Positions 1-10,253 of a DNA stretch of 64,000 bases are shown here, in pieces; within the stretch, counting starts at the first letter, position 1; each line of letters begins with the position of its first letter. The translations under genes and the position numbers were made by a program. This DNA is from Ancistrus triradiatus. Taxonomy: Eukaryota; Chordata; Actinopteri; Siluriformes; Loricariidae. Where the stretch lies: assembly GCA_025084515.1 (NCBI GenBank), contig JAJAGP010002217.1:5001-69000 (forward strand). Direction: 5' to 3'. Below the pieces are notes generated by a model. That model ran no database searches. It saw nothing but the letters and a program-made list of their open reading frames with translations, and was not told the origin of the DNA.

Positions 1-808
1 CATGGGCAAGGGATTACTTTGGCAAACCTTTGTTTAGCACTACGATACAGAGTTTTGTTCAGAAATGTTACTTAAAACAAAAGAAGCTTTATGTCAATCA
101 TGTCCAGTAGCAACGTCTCAAATAGATGCCGTGTGCTCTGGACCAGATTTTTAAAAAGACTATCCAGGCTGTTATCAGCTACAAGTCCAAAAGCCAGGTT
201 CTGTCATGGTATGAGGTTGTGTCAGTGCCCTTGGCAAAGATCAGTTAAAGACAAAGGTCTGCCTTCAAGACAACATCTTTTCCAGGGACATCCATGCTTT
301 TTTCAACAAGACAATGCAAAAACACATGCTGCACACATTACAAAGTCATGGCTGCAGAAGAAGAGGGTACGGGTCCCGGACTGGCCTGCCTGCAGTCCTG
401 ACCCATCCACAATAGAGAATGTGTGGACTATTTTTAAATGAAAAATGCAACAACGACAACCCCGTACTGTTACACATCTTAAAACGTGTTTGCAGGATGA
501 ATGGGACATAATAGTACCTGATACACTTCACAGCTTGGTATCCTCTGTGCCAAAAACTTCTTTTAAGTGTTGTGAGAAGGAATGGCAACATTACAAAGTG
601 ATGTATGCATTTGGAAAGTGTTGCAGGACTGAAATGCAAGAATGGATATTTATTAACAAATCAAATGAAGACGACCAGAAAAAACATTAAACACTGCAAG
701 TTCATGCTGTCTGCAATGAAATAAAAGTCAAGGTAAATGTAAGAAACACTGTCTGTTTTTTATATGCATTTTCCATACTGTCCCAACTTTTCCTGATTTG
801 GAGTTGTA
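1..808 (+). mobile_element. Tc1/mariner-like element, family A, 3' part
   Basis: The plus strand encodes the end of a Tc1 transposase, with QQDNAKTHAAH, a DWPACSPDP motif and IENVW at 300-440, although frames are broken. The element ends at 781-808 in a terminal repeat reading tcctgatttggagttgta. A related left end is at 21790 and another right end at about 33167. The 5' end is outside the window. Confidence 0.85.
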
Positions 809-1212
809 CATAAGCCTATACTTGATGATACAACTGTTACATTGTTGGTTGAGTGATGACTGAAGACATATATATAAAAAACAATTAATAAACATTTACA
901 GTGTTCCTATATTAAGGGTGAAATAATTAAGACTATGTGCATATTAACATATTAAGTAATGGGAATCTATTCCGACTAAGAGCATGTTTTAGGAGTAAAA
1001 CATTGCTGAGTGCAGAGCCCTAAAATAAAGACCTAGCATGGAATAAATTACAGTTATTACAAAAATATGTGACATTAAAACAAAGAAACTGTTGGGATCG
1101 GTATGAATTTTTTTTTTTTTTTCGTTTTGAGAGCTCAGTTTTTGTTCTCAGAAGCAGACAAACCTAGAAAATCAAGATGTTGGAAGTCTTTATTAAGAAA
1201 TAAATTCAGTTG

Positions 1213-1275
1213 GTGTGTAAGTAAGATAAGATAAACCTTTTTTTGTCTCACAGTGGGGAAATTTACAAAAAAATA
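1213..1275 (+). repeat. retroposon 3' tail fragment
   Basis: A short stretch with agataagata units followed by a cacagtggggaaatttaca motif. This resembles the 3' tail of a common fish non-LTR retroposon; similar tails occur near 16010 and 18960. No coding part is visible. Confidence 0.4.
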
Positions 1276-1319
1276 AAAAATAAATAGATAAATTATATAT
1301 ACACATATATATACCAACA

Positions 1320-2398
1320 AAGATCACTCCAAGAGCAAGGCGTGTAATAGTTGGTGAGGTCACAAAGGACCCCCGGGTAACTTCTAAGCAACTGAAGGCC
1401 TCTCTCACATTGGCTAATGTTAATGTTCATGAGTCCACCATCAGAAAAACTCTGAACAACAATGGTGTGCATGGCAGGGTTGCAAGGAGAAAGCTACTGC
1501 TCTCCAAAAAGCACATTGGTGCTTGTTTGCAGTTTGCTAAAGGTCACATGGACTAGTCAGAAGGTTATTGGAAGAATGTTTTGTGGATGGATGAGATAAA
1601 AATACAACTTTTGGATTTAAAAGAAAAGTGTTATGTTTGGAGAAAGGAAAACTCTGCATTCCAGCATAAGAACATTATCCCATCTGTGAAACATGGTGGT
1701 GGTAGTATCATGGTTTGGGCCTGTTTTGCTGCATCTGGGCCAGGACGGCTTGCCATCATTGATTGAACAATGAATTCTAAATTATATCAGAGAATTCTAA
1801 AGGAAAATGTCAGGACATCTGTCCATGAACTGAATCTCAAGAGAAGGTGGGTCATGCAGCAAGACAACGACCCTAAGCACCCAAGCCGTTCTACCAAAGA
1901 ATGGTTACAGAAGAATAAAAGTTAATGTTTTTTGGAATGGCCAAGTCAAAGTCCTGACCTTAAATCCAATGTAAGGACCTGAAGTGAGCAGTTAATGTGA
2001 GGAAAACCCACCAACATCCCAGAGTTGAAGCTGTTCTGTACGGAGGAAAGGAAAAGGATGGGCTAAAATTCCCCCAGGCCGGTGTGCAGGAGGACTGATC
2101 AAAAAAACAGTTACAGGAAACGTTTAGTTGCAGTTATTGCTGCCAGGGGGGGGGTCACACCAGATACTGAAAGCAAAGGGTCACATACTTTTGCCCACTC
2201 ACTAATATGTAATATTGGAATCATTTTCCTCAATAAAAAATAAATTACAAAGTATAATATTTTTGTCTCATGTGTTTTTAACTGGTTCTCTTTATCTACT
2301 TTTAGGACTTGTGTGAAAATCTGATGATGTTTTAGGTCATATTTATGCGGAAATACAGAAAATTCTAAAGGGTTCACAAACTTTCAAGCACCACTGTA
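1320..2398 (+). mobile_element. Tc1-like element, family B, decayed
   Basis: The sequence encodes broken Tc1 transposase pieces: helix-turn-helix region at 1330-1500, then HKNIIPSVKHGGGSIMVWAC at about 1660-1740 and a degraded DDE region. It ends in the family B terminal repeat (cactttcaagc... type, ending ccactgta at 2398). Other copies lie at 18305, 37796-38720, 49033 and 54936. Confidence 0.88.
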
Positions 2399-3344
2399 TA
2401 TATTACAAGTATGCAATATATACATAATATTTTAATTTATTTCCTGCAGCTGAACTTTTTGCATTTAGAAAATCAACAAAACCTATAATTTGACTAGGGG
2501 TGCCCAACTTTTGGATATTTATAAATTTGCTTTAATGGAATATAATGGAAAATAGACAAAAAATACATATCATTGACCCCTGAATATAGATACGTCAAAA
2601 CGTTCCAGCAGCTTACGCACATAAGTGTTTTAACTAAGTCCTATTGACGTTCGTTCTATATGACAACGTAAGCTGAGAGAATTCTTTTGTTGCTTGCACC
2701 GTTTACATGTCCCATTATCACACTATTTACAGCACAGATTTGAGTAAATTAGAGTCAATTTAAACTGGAATAATGTTGCGTTATTACACTATTGGGAAAA
2801 TGTTGGATGTCGAAGGCATTAAAATTAATAGAGAAAATGCTGAAACTGTGCAAATCTCTGCTCTAAAGAAGTTGTAAATCAGCTCAGCTGAGATCCAAAA
2901 CACCATGGTGTCAATAAACCCTTGTGGTATGTTCCCAATTAGCTGGTAATTGTAGTTTCTACTCACATACCTAATATAAAAAAACACCACGGCGCTGCTC
3001 TTAATTTCTTCCTTGTGTTTGGAGGGCAAGCAAAGTGTGCAGCACAGTGAGAAATGCATTAACTTGGTCTGTATAATTCAGACGTTGAACTTCTGCCTAA
3101 GGAAGGAAAAAAAGGTTACGATCTCAACTGACCTCAAGCTACTTAGCACAAGGTGTTGAAGACAGTCTTGAGAACGGCTCATTAGATTATCGTAACACAG
3201 CTTTCTACAATGCAAGGCATCATTTAAAAGTGCTTTTGAAGAACAAAAGTTATGTTTCACAACCACTGTTGTCCTTTTTTGGTGTATGGGTGAAGCCCAA
3301 AATGTTCCTTATAGGATGTATTGACAAAAAATGTGGTTGTTCCC
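2399..3344. other. intergenic, nothing recognised
   Basis: AT-rich sequence with several short ORFs but no domain, repeat end or splice pattern that I can identify. Confidence 0.4.
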
Positions 3345-4215
3345 AACATCAATACAACACCCGAAAGCCCGCCTGGAGTTTGCAAAAAACAAAAAAACAA
3401 ACAAACAACAAAAAAAAAGACCTAAAGGCCTTTCAGATTGTGAGAAACAAGATTCTCTGGTCTGATGAAACCAGGATTGAACTTTTTGGCCTCAATTCTA
3501 AATGTCCTGTCTGGAGAAAACCACACACTGCTCATCACCTGCCCAATACCATCCGTACAATGAAGCATGGTGGTGGCAGAATCATGCTGTGGGGGTGTTT
3601 TTCAGCGGCTGGGACAAGGACAGGGACACTAGTCAGATTTGAGGGAAAGCTGAATGGAGCAAAGTACAGAGATATTCTTAATGAAAACCAGATCCAGAGT
3701 ACTTTGCACTTGGCCGAAGGTTCACCTTCTAACAAGACACTGACCCTAGCACACAGCCAAGACAATGCAGGAGTGGCTTAGGGACAACTCTGTGAATATA
3801 CTTGAGTGGCCCAGCTAGAATCCTGACTTGAACCCAATCAAACATCTCTTGGAGAGACCTGAAAATGGCCATCTACTGACACTCCAACATGACAGAGCTT
3901 TAGAAGATTTGCAGAGAAGAATGGCAGAAAACATCCCTACATCCAGGTGTGCAAACCTTGTGGCATCGTAGGTGCTTGAATTAATCACTCAGTAAAGGGT
4001 CTGAGTACTTATGTCAATGCAATATTTTAGGTTTTCCTTTTCAATAAATTTCCCAAAAAAAAAAATAATAATAATTCTGTTTTCACATTGTCATTATGGG
4101 GTATTGAATGCAGAATAATGAGAGAAAAACTTTTTTTTTTTTTATTTAGCACCAGGTCGCAAATATAACAAAACGTGAAAAGTGAAAGGGTCTGAAGACT
4201 TCCGAATGCAATGTA
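3345..4215 (+). mobile_element. Tc1-like element, family C
   Basis: A plus-strand frame reads WSDETRIELFGLNSKCPVWR and then MKHGGGRIMLWGCFSAAGT, typical Tc1 transposase blocks containing the first catalytic Asp. The right end is agacttccgaatgcaatgta. Only one copy is seen in this window. Confidence 0.87.
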
Positions 4216-4494
4216 TATAAATAAAAATCACATGAATAAGGGCACTTGGATTGGACAGCTGTTATGACGTTTTGAGGCCAAACTTGCCGAACTCTCATAA
4301 CTTCCACAACAACATGCTGTGTGCTGAGCTAAAACACGCTCATGTGACTTCTTAATGTGTTCTGGTATTTTTACCAGCTGATTACCCCACAAAAGAGCTT
4401 TTTTACAATTTAATTCCTCCGTTTTGCACACACAAAAGAATGCATGCTGCAAGGAGACAGTGGTATTGATGTTTAACTGGAAACTTACGTCCTA

Positions 4495-5370
4495 CAGTGG
4501 GGGCAAAAAAGTATTTAGTCAGCCACTGATTGTGCAAGTCCTCCTACTTAGAAAGATGAAAATAAGTCTGTAATTTTCATCATAGGTACACTTCAACTAT
4601 GAGAGACAAAATGCGAAAAAAAATCCAGGAATCACATTATAGGGATTTTTTAAGAATTTAATTGTAACTTATGGTGGAAAATAAGTATTTGGTCAATAAA
4701 TTTGGTTCAAACTCAATACTTTGTAACATAACCTTTGTTGGCAATGACAGAGGTGAAACGTTTCCGTAGGTCTTCACCAGATTGGCACACACTGTAGCTG
4801 GTATATTTGGCCCATTCCCTCCATGCAGATCTCCTCTAGAGCAGTGATGTTTTTTTTGGGGCAACACGGACTTTCAAACTCCCTCCACACATTTTCTAAG
4901 GGGTTGAGGTCTGGAGACTGGCTAGGCCACTCCAGGACTTTTTGAAAATGCTTTTTACGGAGCCACTCCTTTTGTTGCCCGAGTGGTGTGTTTGGGATCA
5001 TTGTCATGCTGGAAGACCCAGCCACGTTCCATCTTCAATGCTCTCACTGATGGAAGGAGGTTTTGGCTTAAAATATCATGATACATGGCCTTGTTCATTC
5101 TTCCCTTAACACGGATCAGTCGTCCTGTCCCCTTTGCAGAAAAACAGCCCCAAAGCATGAGGTTCCACCCCCATGCTTCACAGTAGGTATGGTGTTCTTA
5201 GGATGCAACTCGGCATCCTTTTTCCTCCAGTTGAGTTTTTACCAAAAAGTTGTGTTTTGGTTTCATCTGACCACATGATATTCTGCCAATCCTCTTCTGG
5301 ATCATCCATATGCTCTCTGGCAAACTTCAGATGGGCCTGGACATGTACTGGCTTAAGCAGGAGGGCATTT
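4495..5370 (-). mobile_element. Tc1-like element, family D, truncated copy 1
   Basis: The left end is cagtgggggcaaaaaagta, the family D terminal repeat. The minus strand encodes FQHDNDPKHTTRATK and EWPSQSPDLNPLENVW, the DDE catalytic core of a Tc1 transposase, with several frameshifts. The element is cut at about 5370 before the N-terminal part. Other copies are at 23048, 39603 and 55609. Confidence 0.88.
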
Positions 5371-5375
5371 TTATA

Positions 5376-5855
5376 TCAAGTTATACATGTTATATTAAAT
5401 TACTTGTTTTAAGGGTCGCTGCTTGTAACGTTACTCCTTGTGTTTGGTTCGTTTACACGTTTACAGATATTGTTTGGTAGCAGACCGAGACCCACCTATT
5501 CAGGTTCGAATGGCAGTGTTCACATTTGTTCAGATGAACCGCACTAATGGAACAATCGCACTAGGGTTTGTTTTAATGGAGCCAAACCTGTCAAGTGAGA
5601 ACACATCTGAAGTGTTATGGCTTCCCCCTACACAGAGTCATAATAGTACATTATGTATTTTCTAGAATTATTGTAAAATCAGGTAAGCTGTGCAAATGGT
5701 AGTGTTCCACTCATGTTTATAGCAGCATCTTCATATCAATATAAATTACAGCAAAAGACTATGTGACTCTGGTAATGTCCAGTCAACATCTATTTCTGTC
5801 ACTGTCCTGTTTTAAAGAACATAATTCAGTCGTTAATCAGTGCACATATTGTACA
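5376..5855. other. intergenic, nothing recognised
   Basis: There is a 75-codon open frame at 5438-5665 on the plus strand, but no motif, homology or neighbour supports it as a gene. Confidence 0.35.
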
Positions 5856-5857
5856 TT

Positions 5858-5998
5858 TAGTCATCTAGCAGACACTTTCCAGAACAACGCATAATTGATT
5901 TAGTCAAATAAAAATGAGCATTAAGGGCCTTGCTCAATGGCCCAACAGTGGCAGCTTGGCTGTGCTTGGGTCTTGACCCCTGGACCATCCTGGACATT
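5858..5998 (-). repeat. tRNA-derived SINE copy (minus)
   Basis: The copy has the reverse complement of the family's 3' end (catttagtcatctagcagacact) and of the tRNA-like head (cttgacccctggacc). It is diverged. Confidence 0.6.
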
Positions 5999-6002
5999 AA
6001 CC

Positions 6003-6165
6003 ACTGTGCCACCACAGTCCACAGAAGGTTGACCAGTAGGTCCAGGGTTCAAGTCTCAGCACTGCCAAAATGCCATTGATGGGCCCTTGACCATGATCCT
6101 CATTTGCTTGGACAGTACATTGTATGAGTTGAAAGTCGCTCTGGACATGAGTGTCTGGTAAATTA
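6003..6165 (+). repeat. tRNA-derived SINE copy (plus), head-to-head with the previous one
   Basis: It starts with a ccaccacagtcc-like head, has a box-B-like ggttcaagtct, and ends with the gtcgctctggacatgagtg tail. It faces the copy at 5858-5998. Confidence 0.6.
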
Positions 6166-6781
6166 TGTAAGATCATTTTAAGGAATGTGTCCTGTATAGA
6201 ATAGCATTCTATCACAGGACATGACATTCTCATCCATTCACTCACCTAGGGAAAATCTGGAGTAGTCAATTCACCTACTGTCTACTCTTCAAAAATAAAT
6301 TCAATTCAGGGTTGTGGGTGGCCAGGACCTGACCAGCAATCACAGGACACACTCACTCACTCACCCTGGAACTCTTTAGAGACCCCAGCTGACCTAGTAT
6401 TTGGAATGTGGGAGGAAATGTGCCAATACCTCACAGTTAACTGCCAGAGCTGTGAGGCAACAACACTAACCATTGTGCCACTAAAACTGTCTATTCTGGT
6501 ATCATCCAGTTTTCACCCTTGGTGCTGTAGTAGGTGTGAATGCCTGACTGACTAAATCTCACTCATTCTAAGGAATACATACAGTATAAGGGCAACAGCA
6601 AAACATCTGCAGAATTATCTAGAACTTGCTTGGCTGTTTTTTTTTTCTTCATGAGAGCAAGAAAGGGAACACTACAGAGAATGCTTGCTATAAGGCTGGT
6701 TGTTTCACAAAGGTCCTGGGTTCTCTAGACTACCCACAGATAAAACTGTTTTATGTCAAGCACTTTATAAGCACCTTAACC

Positions 6782-6954
6782 ACATTTACAGCATTTAGCA
6801 GACGCCCTTATCCAGAGCAACTTAGAACTGACACAATCTTACAATCCAAGCAATTGTGGGTTAATGGTCTTGCTCAAGGACCCAACAGTGGAAGCTTGGC
6901 AGAGGTTGGATTTGAACCCTGGACCTTCTGGTCCATAGTCCAGTACCACAGTCC
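6782..6954 (-). repeat. tRNA-derived SINE copy (minus)
   Basis: The full family signature is present in reverse: catttagcagacgcccttat at the tail, then the ggatttgaaccctggacc head with a pol III box B. It is less diverged than the pair at 5858-6165. Confidence 0.75.
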
Positions 6955-6959
6955 AGCAT

Positions 6960-7678
6960 TTATAAAGCACTTTGAAAGCTTTATAAATTCTTTCAAAGTG
7001 CAATTTACCTTGTGAATATTAAAACTCATTTACTTTTTACATGGGTGACTTGAATGCCTCAAGAACAGGGAGGAAAATCTCAAGAATAATGAAAAGAACA
7101 CAGGAAAGCAAATATTTCACTTATAGCTAGCCCTGACTCCGTCTCCATCAAATGCCCCAGGACTGACCACAGAGTCCCCTGACTGGATACAGCTGGATAT
7201 TCTCTACACAACACATATTTGCCATGATTACAGCATAGATGTTTGGTTTTCATCTAGGCTGAAACACTTATATTGCTTCTCCACTGCTTCAATTTCCTTT
7301 CATCACAAGCTCAATTTGTGATGGGGCTCAATTCTGCTCATTTGTCCCTTTGTGTTCTGGTCTCTGAACAGTCTACAGCGGAGGAGCCAATTTATATGAA
7401 AAGAAAACAGATTGACTTTATTCAGTGATTCTCATTGCCTGTTCTTTTTGAACATCATGCCTTTGCTGTAGGGTTGCACAGTGAGCACTGGGAACAAAGT
7501 GTCACCACGTTGCAACTACAATTGGTAGCACATTATTCAAATTACTCACTAGTTTTTATTCTACTGGTGGTCTGTCTGGTCATTCGGAGATTGCTCGCTT
7601 TGTGTGTGTGCCCTCATGGAACCACTGCACCCAAAAACCATCAATCCAATGATGTGCCTCCTCTCAAGACATTAAGAT
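6960..7678. other. intergenic, nothing recognised
   Basis: There is one 119-codon open frame at 7435-7794, but its end is the terminal repeat of a Tc1 element, so it is not a gene. No other signal was found. Confidence 0.4.
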
Positions 7679-7799
7679 TTTTTTCAGTTTTTTGTGTTGT
7701 TCCAATACACACAAAGGAAATGAACATGTGTGTAACAAAAGAAATACTTCATTTTCTGGAAAAAATTCAGGGATGCCAACACTTTCGGCCATGACTGTA
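7679..7799 (+). mobile_element. Tc1-like element, family E, solitary right end
   Basis: About 120 bp matching the last part of the 7896-9226 element, ending in gccatgactgta just like that copy. It lies directly upstream of a TATG/TA microsatellite and of the longer family E copy. Confidence 0.7.
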
Positions 7800-7895
7800 T
7801 GTATGTATGTATGTATGTATGAATATATGTGTGTGTGTATATAAACATATATATACACACATATACATACATATATATATATATATATATATTTT
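7797..7895. repeat. TATG / TACA / TA microsatellite
   Basis: Tandem tatg units pass into mixed tacata and then pure ta, ending in a T run. Confidence 0.9.
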
Positions 7896-9226
7896 TTTTT
7901 TCCAGAGATCTTGATATTCCTTTGTCTATGGTGCGCAACATAATCAAGAAGTTTACAACCCATGGCACTGTAGCTAATCTCCCTGGACATGGACGGAAGA
8001 GAAAAATTGATGAAAGGTTGCGCAGGACAGTCTGGATGGTGGATAAGCAGCCACAATCAAGTTCCAAAGAAATTCAAGCTGTCCTGCACACTCAGGGTGC
8101 ATCAGCATCAGCGCAAACTATCTGTCGACATTTGGATGAAATGAAACGCTATGGCAGGAGACCCAGGAGGACCCCACTGCTGACACAGAGGCATAAAAAA
8201 GCTAGACTGCAGTTTGCCAAAAAGTACATGCGCAAGCCAAAATCCTTCTGGGAAAATGTCTTGTGGACAGCTGAGACCAAGAGAGAGTTTTTTTGGTAAA
8301 GCGCATCATTCTGTTGTTTACCGAAAATGGAATGAGGCCTACATAGAAAGAACACAGTAGCTACAGTCAAATATGCTGGAGGGTCAAAGATGTTTTGGGG
8401 TTGTTTTGCTGCCTCTGGCACTGGGTGCCTTGACTGTGTGCAAGGCATCAGGAAATCTAAAGATTACCAAAGGATTTTGGGTCATAATGTAGTCTCAGAA
8501 ACCTAGGTCAAGGGTCTTCCAGCAGGATAATGACCACAAACATACTTCAAAAAGCACCCAGAAATGGATGGAAACAAAGTGCTGGAGAGTTCTGGCACGG
8601 CCAGCAATGAGTCCGGATCTAGATCCCATTGAACACCTGTGGAGAGATATTGAAACTGCTGTGGGAGAAGGCACCCTTCAAATATGAGAGACCTGGAGCA
8701 GTTTGCAAAAGAAGAGTGGTCCAAAATTCCAATTGAGAGGTGTAAGAAGCTTGTTGATGGTTGCAGGACTGGACTGTGGTGGCCTGGTGGTTAAGGTGCA
8801 GGACTATGAACCAGAAGGTCCAGGGTTCAAATCCCACCTCAGCCAAAGCTGCCACTGTTGGGTCCTTGAGCAAGACCCTTAACCCACAACTGCTTGGATT
8901 GTAAGTCGCTCTGGATAAGGGCGTCTGCTAAATGCTGTAAATGTAAATGTTGCAGGAAGTGACTGATTTGTTATTTTTTCCAAAGGGTGTGCAACCAAAT
9001 ATTAAGTTGAGAGTGCCAATAATTCTGTCTGGCTCATTTTTTTAATTTTGCGTGAGATTATATAAATTTTGGCTTTTTTGCTCTGTTTTTTTTGTGTTAT
9101 GCTAATGCATAAATAAGGAAATAAACATGTGTATAACAAAGCGTATAATTGCAATAACTTTCTGGGAGGAATACGTCATTTTCTGGAAAAATTTCAGGGA
9201 CACCAACATTTTCAGCCATGACTGTA
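7896..9226 (+). mobile_element. Tc1-like element, family E, interrupted by a SINE
   Basis: The plus strand encodes a Tc1 transposase N-terminus (paired-like helix-turn-helix, GTVANLPGHGRKRKI) and WENVLWTAETKREFF, then a broken DDE domain with a KMFWGCFAASGTG-like region at about 8388-8430. It ends at gccatgactgta (9226). A SINE sits inside at 8769-8948. Confidence 0.87.
8769..8948 (+). repeat. tRNA-derived SINE inserted in the family E Tc1 element
   Basis: The head carries A- and B-box-like sequence (ccagggttcaaatccc), the tail ends ggcgtctgctaaatgctgta. It is flanked by a 9-bp target-site duplication gttgcagga at 8760-8768 and 8949-8957, showing a clean retroposition event. Confidence 0.9.
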
Positions 9227-9333
9227 CATGTAAAATATAATAATAATCAATATAATAATTTATAATAATCCAGTGCACATTAAAAGGTACACAACAAATA
9301 TTAAAAGGTAACAAGGGCTGACAGTTCTATGAC

Positions 9334-9634
9334 TTTATTAAAGACATTTTGACATTGTGATACTGCTAAACTACACAGATTGGTCTATCAGAACTTTGCT
9401 TAAAGATGAATAAGGCCAAAGACACAGAAGTGCAATAGAACTCTCAGGTTGCTGTAAGGCAATTGGTTTTTAAGTGGCAAAAACTGAATCACGATTGGTA
9501 ATATAGATAAATGAGCAAAAATGAAAACTGCAATATAATCCCCTTCTGATTAAAATGGTCCCAGCATACAAATTGTCTTTTTCTGTCCCTGAGTGCAAAT
9601 TTCAACAATTTAACTGATACTATGACAGGAAAGC

Positions 9635-9681
<47 letters not shown>

Positions 9682-9735
9682 ATATATATATCTATAGATA
9701 TAGATATAGATATAGATATATATATATATATATAG

Positions 9736-9778
<43 letters not shown>

Positions 9779-10099
9779 TTACAAAAAAGATGTAAACAAT
9801 TCTATGAGCTGAACAAATCATCAACAAGTGCACAAGCAACAGCTATAGTCGGGAATATGGAGTGTCCTTGTGCAAAATACAGCTCGTTTCAGTTTGTACT
9901 GATACATATGGCTGTGACATTTTGAGACATTGTCGAACGATATATTGCACTTCAGTAGTACCATCCCCCCACCCCCTAAAGGCAACCTATTCATTAAACC
10001 TGTTTTAAATAAGATTTCAAGATTTCCATCTCTGACATGGTAGACTGATTTATGGAGTGTGGGAAGGGTGTGAATGGGTAAGAACTTTGATTGCAGGAT
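9334..10099 (-). other. rnf213: probable rnf213 3' untranslated region with candidate poly(A) signals
   Basis: No gene starts between the rnf213 stop and 9230. On the minus strand the first AATAAA after the stop lies at about 9637-9642, with another near 9334-9339. Either could end the transcript; using the first would place the compound TA/GATA/GA microsatellite inside the UTR. The UTR limits are inferred, not proven. Confidence 0.4.
9641..9776. repeat. compound microsatellite (TA)n-(GATA-like)-(GA)n
   Basis: An uninterrupted TA tract passes into a TAGATA tract, back to TA, then into about 20 GA units. It lies just past the rnf213 stop on the transcribed strand. Confidence 0.95.
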
Positions 10100-10253
10100 T
10101 TATCTTTGATTGCGCTCTTGCTTGAGAAGGATAGAGAACTTCCAGGCTTCTATGTACTGTGACAGGAGGATTTCAGCCGGGAACAGGTCCTCATCATTAG
10201 GAGGAACATCCATGTCTTTCATCTCCATGTAGGGTATCACGGTGTCTTTTACA
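10100..10253 (-). CDS. rnf213: rnf213 terminal coding exon e54
   Basis: The exon continues from phase 2 as SVKDTVIPYMEMKDMDVPPN and runs through LFPAEILLSQYIEAWKFSIL to a TAA stop at 10100-10102. FPxEILL and the basic tail fit the very C-terminus of RNF213. The acceptor is preceded by a run of T and A bases. Confidence 0.92.

Noticed and set aside
7664..8067. Two overlapping minus-strand frames of about 130 codons
   Set aside because: Their middle is the translated TA/TATG microsatellite and the rest is antisense to Tc1 family E.
8769..8948. tRNA genes at the box-B sequences of the SINEs
   Set aside because: The tRNA-like heads lack a full cloverleaf and are joined to the SINE tail; they are repeats, not tRNA genes.
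1..9230. A second host gene downstream of rnf213
   Set aside because: All longer frames fall in Tc1-like elements or lack any support; no exon chain with matching phases was found on either strand.
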